A stretch of 64,000 nucleotides of DNA from Hymenobacter translucens. Its GTDB lineage: Bacteria; Bacteroidota; Bacteroidia; Cytophagales; Hymenobacteraceae. This document shows, in pieces, positions 60,224 to 64,000 of this stretch (its first letter is position 1; each line of letters opens with the position of its first letter). Below the pieces are notes generated by a model, which was not told where the DNA came from, searched no databases, and saw nothing but the letters and a program-made list of their open reading frames with translations. A program made the translations under genes and the position numbers. The stretch is from the NCBI RefSeq assembly GCF_020685205.1, contig NZ_JAJERB010000001.1, forward strand, positions 558,001 to 622,000. Direction: 5' to 3'.

Positions 60224-60276
60224 AGTTGTCCGTTGTTCGTTGTCAGTATTGTTCTAACAACGAACAACGGACAACT
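60224..60276. repeat. perfect 19-bp inverted repeat built from the word GTTGT
   Basis: 60224-60242 is exactly complementary to 60258-60276. The arm is itself iterated: AGTTGTCCGTTGTTCGTTG. Same construction as elements near 6236/6476, 21865/21985 and inside rnpB, where a short word is reiterated in one arm and complemented in the other. It begins five bases after the amn stop and precedes a normal terminator. Confidence 0.85.
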
Positions 60277-60287
60277 CCGGCTAATGG

Positions 60288-60316
60288 AGGCCCCGCCGCA
60301 CGGCGGGGCTTTTTTG
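60288..60316 (+). terminator. intrinsic terminator of amn
   Basis: Stem GCCCCGCC / GGCGGGGC (60290-60297 with 60302-60309), loop GCAC, six T following. Confidence 0.92.
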
Positions 60317-60374
60317 TTTCTCGCTCTCCTCTGCTGCTGCGGGCAGTAGTGCCCGACAGAGGCTAACTTGCCGC

Positions 60375-62021
60375 ATGATTCGTTTGCTTCCCTTCCTGAG
60401 CTTGCTCCTTTTGCTGAGCTGCCAGTCTGGCTCCCGCCGTCAGCCGGCCGACCTGCTGGTGTACAACGCCACCGTCTACACCGTGGACTCCGCCTTTTCC
60501 CAGGCCCAGGCCTTTGCCGTGCAAGACGGCAAGTTTGTGGCCGTGGGCACGGCCGACGATATCCGCGCCCGGTTTGAGGCCAGGCAGGAAGTTGACGCCC
60601 AGGGTCGGTTTATCTACCCCGGCTTCTACGACGCGCACTGCCACTTCTACCGCTACGCCCTGGGCTTGCGCGATGCCGACCTGACCGGCACCACCTCCTG
60701 GGCAGCCGTCGTGCAGAAGCTGACTGAGCACCGCCGGCAGTACCCGCAGTCGGCCTGGCTGACCGGCCGGGGCTGGGACCAGAACGACTGGCCCGGCAAG
60801 CAGTTTCCGACCAAGGACACGCTCGACAAGCTGTTTCCGGATGTGCCCGTGCTCATCACCCGGGTGGACGGCCACGCCGCGCTGGTTAATCAGAAAGCCC
60901 TGGACCTGGCCGGCATCACGGCCCGCACGCCCATCAGCGGCGGTACCATCACCAAAGATACCCGGAACCGCCTGACCGGCCTGCTGGTCGATAACGCGGT
61001 GGATCTGGTGGCCGTGAAGATTCCCGAGCCTACCCCGGCCGAAGCCCGGAAGCTGCTGCTCCAGGCCCAGCAGAACTGCCTCGCCGTGGGCCTGACCAGC
61101 CTGGCCGATGCCGGCCTCGACCACGCCAACATCGAGCAGATGGCCGAACTCCAGCAGCAGGGCCAGCTTAAGGTCCGCCTCTACACCATGCTCAACCCCA
61201 CCGCCGCCAACAAAGCCTACTACCTGCCCAAAGGCCCGCAGTTTGGCGAGCGGCTCACCATCAGCTCGTTTAAAGTGTATGCCGACGGCGCCCTGGGCTC
61301 CCGCGGGGCCTGCCTCGTGGAGCCGTACCACGATAAGCCCAAGGAAACCGGCTTTCTGCTTTCAACCGAAAAGGAGTTCCGGGCCCTGGCCAAAGAGCTG
61401 GCGGCTTCCAGGTTTCAGATGAACACCCACGCCATTGGCGACTCCGCCAACCGCCTGATTCTGAACATCTACGGAGAGGCGCTGAAGGGCCAGAAAGACC
61501 GGCGCTGGCGCATCGAGCACGCCCAGGTGGTGACGCCCGCCGACATGCCCAAGTTCGGGCAATTCGGCATCGTGCCCTCGGTGCAGCCCACCCACGCCAC
61601 CTCGGATATGTACTGGGCCGGGGAGCGGCTGGGTGCCGGGCGCCTGAAAACGGCCTATGCCTACGAAGAGCTGCGCAAGCAGTACGGGCAGGTCGCCATC
61701 GGCTCCGACTTCCCGGTGGAGGACATCAACCCGCTGTTCGGCTTTCACTCGGCCGTAGCCCGGCAGGATGCCAAGAACTTCCCCCAGGGCGGCTTCCAGA
61801 TGGAAAACGCGCTGAGCCGGCCCGACGCGTTGCGCGGCATGACCACCTGGGCCGCCCACGCTGCCTTTGAGGAAAAGCAGAAAGGCAGCATCCGCCCCGG
61901 CATGGCCGCCGACTTCGTGGTGCTGGCTAAAGACCTGCTCAAAGCCCCCGCTTCCGAGCTGCGCACCGCTCAGGTACAGCAAACCTGGATTGCCGGTGAA
62001 AAAGTATTTAGCCGGAAGTAA
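60375..62021 (+). CDS. amidohydrolase-family lipoprotein (YtcJ-like)
   Basis: 548 residues. Signal peptide with lipobox LLSC (about Cys15). The domain is of the amidohydrolase_3 type: N-terminal beta part ADLLVYNATVYTVDSAF, the metal-site FYDAHCHFYRY (HxH near 86-88), a Lys-bearing SFKVYADGALGSRGA (about 300), FQMNTHAIGDSANRL (about 350), RIEHAQVV and the late Asp in IGSDFPVEDINP (about 440). YtcJ-like hydrolases act on amides or related C-N bonds, but the substrate is not predictable. Exposed at the outer membrane or periplasm. Terminator follows 40 bases after the stop. Confidence 0.92.
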   Translation: MIRLLPFLSLLLLLSCQSGSRRQPADLLVYNATVYTVDSAFSQAQAFAVQDGKFVAVGTADDIRARFEARQEVDAQGRFIYPGFYDAHCHFYRYALGLRDADLTGTTSWAAVVQKLTEHRRQYPQSAWLTGRGWDQNDWPGKQFPTKDTLDKLFPDVPVLITRVDGHAALVNQKALDLAGITARTPISGGTITKDTRNRLTGLLVDNAVDLVAVKIPEPTPAEARKLLLQAQQNCLAVGLTSLADAGLDHANIEQMAELQQQGQLKVRLYTMLNPTAANKAYYLPKGPQFGERLTISSFKVYADGALGSRGACLVEPYHDKPKETGFLLSTEKEFRALAKELAASRFQMNTHAIGDSANRLILNIYGEALKGQKDRRWRIEHAQVVTPADMPKFGQFGIVPSVQPTHATSDMYWAGERLGAGRLKTAYAYEELRKQYGQVAIGSDFPVEDINPLFGFHSAVARQDAKNFPQGGFQMENALSRPDALRGMTTWAAHAAFEEKQKGSIRPGMAADFVVLAKDLLKAPASELRTAQVQQTWIAGEKVFSRK

Positions 62022-62064
62022 CCTCCGGCAGCCCGAAATGCGGTGCCGAAAAACCGCTCACAGC

Positions 62065-62102
62065 AAAAAGCCCCGACGTCCGCTGACGTGGGGGCTTTTT
62101 AG
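62065..62102. terminator. bidirectional intrinsic terminator
   Basis: Stem AAAAAGCCCC / GGGGCTTTTT (62065-62074 with 62091-62100), inner ACGT/ACGT pairing. Ends the amidohydrolase transcript and could also stop read-through from the DinB gene. Confidence 0.9.
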
Positions 62103-62188
62103 TGGAAGCTATGCGCGAAGGGAGTGGCCTATCGGGAGCTGGTAAGCCGCCCGTTTTTTTCCTTATTCCACTCCTGTTCAATCCCGCA

Positions 62189-62716
62189 CTACCGAACCGG
62201 GCCTTCGTCGGCAGAGGCGCCGTAAATGGCGGGCACGGGAATGTCGAGCAGGCGTAGGTACACGCTCAGCTGCCCGCGGTGGTGGATCAGGTGGTTGAGC
62301 ACCAGGGTGCGGGCCACGGTGGCGCGGGGCACGGTCATCATCTTCTGCTCGCCGCGGCGCAGGGTCCAGAGTTCATGAAAGGTAGCATCGTCGACATCGG
62401 CCAGGGCTTTGTGCAGGTTTTCGGCGTTCAGGTCGAAACGGCTCAGCACCTCGTCGGTCGACGTGGGCGAAGGCGGGAAGGGCGTAACCGTAACGTCGGT
62501 TTCCGGGCCCTGCAACGACAGTTGCAGGAAGTTGACCAGGTTGGCCATGTGTGAGGCCAGGGTACCCAGCTTCATCGACTTGGGGTGGGGCTGCCAGCCG
62601 AACTGCTCGGTCGGCACCCGCTCGAGCAGGCGGCGGGTGAGGTGCAGCTCCCGCTTGAGCTCCTGGCTGAGCGCAGCTTGCAAAGACGGTTGGGTAAAGG
62701 TAGTGGTGGGCTCCAT
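62189..62716 (-). CDS. DinB/YfiT-family metal-binding protein
   Basis: 175 residues, a four-helix bundle. The three His of the family's metal site appear as SHMANLVNF (about H54) and HLIHHRGQLSVYLR (about 137-141). QPHPKSMKLGTLASH and FxxxxDxxTFHELWTL-type segments are also typical. DinB-like proteins include thiol transferases and other poorly known enzymes; only the fold is predictable. The start ATG is 62716; a 34-base gap separates it from the transporter gene stop, and both read in the same direction (the transporter upstream), so co-transcription is possible. Confidence 0.9.
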   Translation of the reverse strand: MEPTTTFTQPSLQAALSQELKRELHLTRRLLERVPTEQFGWQPHPKSMKLGTLASHMANLVNFLQLSLQGPETDVTVTPFPPSPTSTDEVLSRFDLNAENLHKALADVDDATFHELWTLRRGEQKMMTVPRATVARTLVLNHLIHHRGQLSVYLRLLDIPVPAIYGASADEGPVR

Positions 62717-62750
62717 ACAGGTGGGGGGTTAGGAAGCGTTGAAAGCCGGA

Positions 62751-64000
62751 TTAGCGCGTAGTAGCCGGCGTGCTGGCCGTAGCGGAAGCAGGCGGCGGGC
62801 CCGGCACGGCCGCCACGGCATTCTGCGGGTCGCGCAGGGTTTTTCCGCGCAGGGTAAACAGGAAAATCAGGCCCAGGATAAAGAAGACAATCAGGGCCAG
62901 GATGCTGTTGCGCATGGAGCCCGTCAGCTGGGCAATCAACCCAAAAGCGGCGGTGCCAATCACGATGCTCAGCTTTTCGGTGACGTCGAAAAAGCTGAAG
63001 TAGGCGGCCGTGTTGGGCGTATTCTCGGGGATAATCTTGGAATAGGTGCTGCGCGAAAGGCTTTGCACGGCGCCCATCGTAAGGCCGATAACGGCGGCCA
63101 GGGCAAAAAACGACCAGCCCTTCTGCACGAAGTAGCCCGCGATGCAGATCAGCATCCAGATAAACACCGCCCAGCTCAGGGCCCGGGTGTTGCCGATCCG
63201 CTCCGAGAGCTTGGCGAACAGGTAGGCGCCCGCAATGCCCACCAGCTGCAGCAGCAGAATGGTGATAATCAGGTCCCGGCTTTCCAGGTTCAGCACCTTA
63301 TCGCCGAAGATGGTAGCCACGTACATCACCGTCTGCACGCCCATGTTGTAGGTAAAGTACGCCAGCAGGAACCGCTTCAGGTTGGGCTGGTGCTTCAGCT
63401 CGCTCCAGACTTTCTTCAGCTCGCGGAAGCCGTTCAGCACCCAGCTGCTGTCGTTGGTGTCGGTTCCGGCCGCGCGGCCCGGGTCTTTGGGCAGGGTAAT
63501 GAAGGGAATCTGGGCAAATCCCGCCCACCAGACGCCGGTCAGCAGAAAGCTAAGGCGGGTGGCAAAGCCTTTTTCCAGCCCGAACATTTCATGGCCCTCA
63601 ATCAGCACCAGGCAAAGCACCAGCAGCAGCACCGAGCCGATGTAGCCCATCGAAAAACCCCGGGCCGAAAGGGTGTCAAACTTGTCCTCGGTGCTGATTT
63701 CGGGCAAGTAGGAGTTGTAGAACACGATGCTGCCGGAGAAACCCACCGTAGCCGCAATAAAGACGAAGGTGGACGTGGTAAGCGTGTCCTTCGTAAAGAA
63801 GAACAGCGCGGCGCAGGAGGCCGCCCCGAGGTAGCAGAAGGTCTGCAGAAACAGCTTCTTCCGGCCCGAGTAATCAGCCAGAGAAGTCAGGAACGGGCTC
63901 ACCAGGGCAATCAGCAGGAAGGCCGCGGATATGGCGTAGGTCAGCAACGACGAGCCCGGCACGTCGAAGCCCAGGAAGTTGACGATGTCGGTCTGGGGGC
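62751..64000 (-). CDS. UMF1-type MFS transporter, 5' end missing
   Basis: Open reading frame running off the right edge; the visible 416 residues lack the first helix or two. It shows eleven or so hydrophobic segments and the family signs: LADYSGRKKLFLQTFCYLG after the second helix, FVFIAATVGFSGSIVFYNSYLPEI and SARGFSMGYIGSVLL. A long cytoplasmic loop (GTDTNDSSWVLNGFRELKKVW) lies between the halves. This is the pattern of the UMF1/Atg22-like branch of the major facilitator superfamily, of unknown cargo. The C-terminus ends in a Pro/Ala/Thr-rich tail. The in-frame GTG at 63962 is internal and not a start. Confidence 0.88.
   Translation of the reverse strand, partial: PQTDIVNFLGFDVPGSSLLTYAISAAFLLIALVSPFLTSLADYSGRKKLFLQTFCYLGAASCAALFFFTKDTLTTSTFVFIAATVGFSGSIVFYNSYLPEISTEDKFDTLSARGFSMGYIGSVLLLVLCLVLIEGHEMFGLEKGFATRLSFLLTGVWWAGFAQIPFITLPKDPGRAAGTDTNDSSWVLNGFRELKKVWSELKHQPNLKRFLLAYFTYNMGVQTVMYVATIFGDKVLNLESRDLIITILLLQLVGIAGAYLFAKLSERIGNTRALSWAVFIWMLICIAGYFVQKGWSFFALAAVIGLTMGAVQSLSRSTYSKIIPENTPNTAAYFSFFDVTEKLSIVIGTAAFGLIAQLTGSMRNSILALIVFFILGLIFLFTLRGKTLRDPQNAVAAVPGPPPASATASTPATTR

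Noticed and set aside
1..64000. CRISPR arrays, tRNA genes, insertion sequences, prophage
   Set aside because: No regularly spaced direct repeats, no tRNA cloverleaf signatures and no transposase, integrase or phage structural genes were recognised on either strand.

Overview
The window looks like chromosome from a high-GC member of the Bacteroidota, most likely a Hymenobacter-like organism (Cytophagales). The grounds are promoter boxes of the TAnnTTTG type, no Shine-Dalgarno dependence, a SusC/SusD pair, four proteins with type IX secretion (T9SS) C-terminal sorting domains, and a class A RNase P RNA with a Bacteroidota-style promoter. The genus is an inference. No tRNA, rRNA, CRISPR array, insertion sequence or prophage was seen. 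Both edges cut a gene: an M28 peptidase on the left and an MFS transporter on the right, both on the minus strand.

Layout. 1-10 kb: secreted peptidase and hypothetical protein, pyruvate carboxylase, an atypical short-chain dehydrogenase, a photolyase, and a TetR-like/UbiB-kinase operon. 10-11 kb: a decayed dienelactone hydrolase pseudogene. 11-24 kb: an aromatic amino acid block, all on the minus strand. It holds two tandem aromatic amino acid hydroxylase paralogs, a small membrane-anchored protein, a membrane AraC-type regulator, and the full trp set in the order trpL-trpE-trpG-trpD-trpC-trpF-trpB-trpA followed by a DAHP synthase. 24-37 kb: secreted carbohydrate-active proteins (esterase, SusCD, GH13 amylase), a sugar-kinase-like ATPase and a DUF2279 protein. 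37-48 kb: Smr-domain protein, phosphoesterase, M1 and S8 peptidases, rnpB, a PQQ-type dehydrogenase with its cytochrome c, and an NtrC-like regulator without a DNA-binding domain. 48-64 kb: an AT-rich foreign-looking gene, a LuxE-like protein, a fused 2-oxoacid dehydrogenase E1, DUF1573 protein, alanine dehydrogenase, an LTA-synthase-like phosphotransferase, an orphan HsdR-N domain, AMP nucleosidase, an amidohydrolase, DinB and a UMF1-type transporter.

The most interesting system is in the aromatic block. Three short, previously unmarked reading frames lie upstream of an intrinsic terminator that in turn precedes a biosynthetic gene. The one before trpE has three consecutive Trp codons. The one before the first hydroxylase (phhA) has five Tyr codons in eight residues. 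The one before the second hydroxylase has a Tyr-Cys-Phe-Tyr run. In all three I can draw competing hairpins by hand: leader hairpin, antiterminator and terminator. This reads as ribosome-mediated attenuation, with tyrosine supply controlling phenylalanine hydroxylases used as tyrosine-making enzymes. The upstream hydroxylase paralog has also lost the Glu of the iron-binding 2-His-1-Glu triad (it is Gln), so a possibly non-canonical hydroxylase remains under an intact-looking attenuator.

A second theme is repeats. Six copies of REP-like palindromes of two related kinds sit between genes, two of them inside the trp operon. A separate class of inverted elements made of iterated short words occurs at several sites, one of them as a long extra hairpin inside the RNase P RNA.
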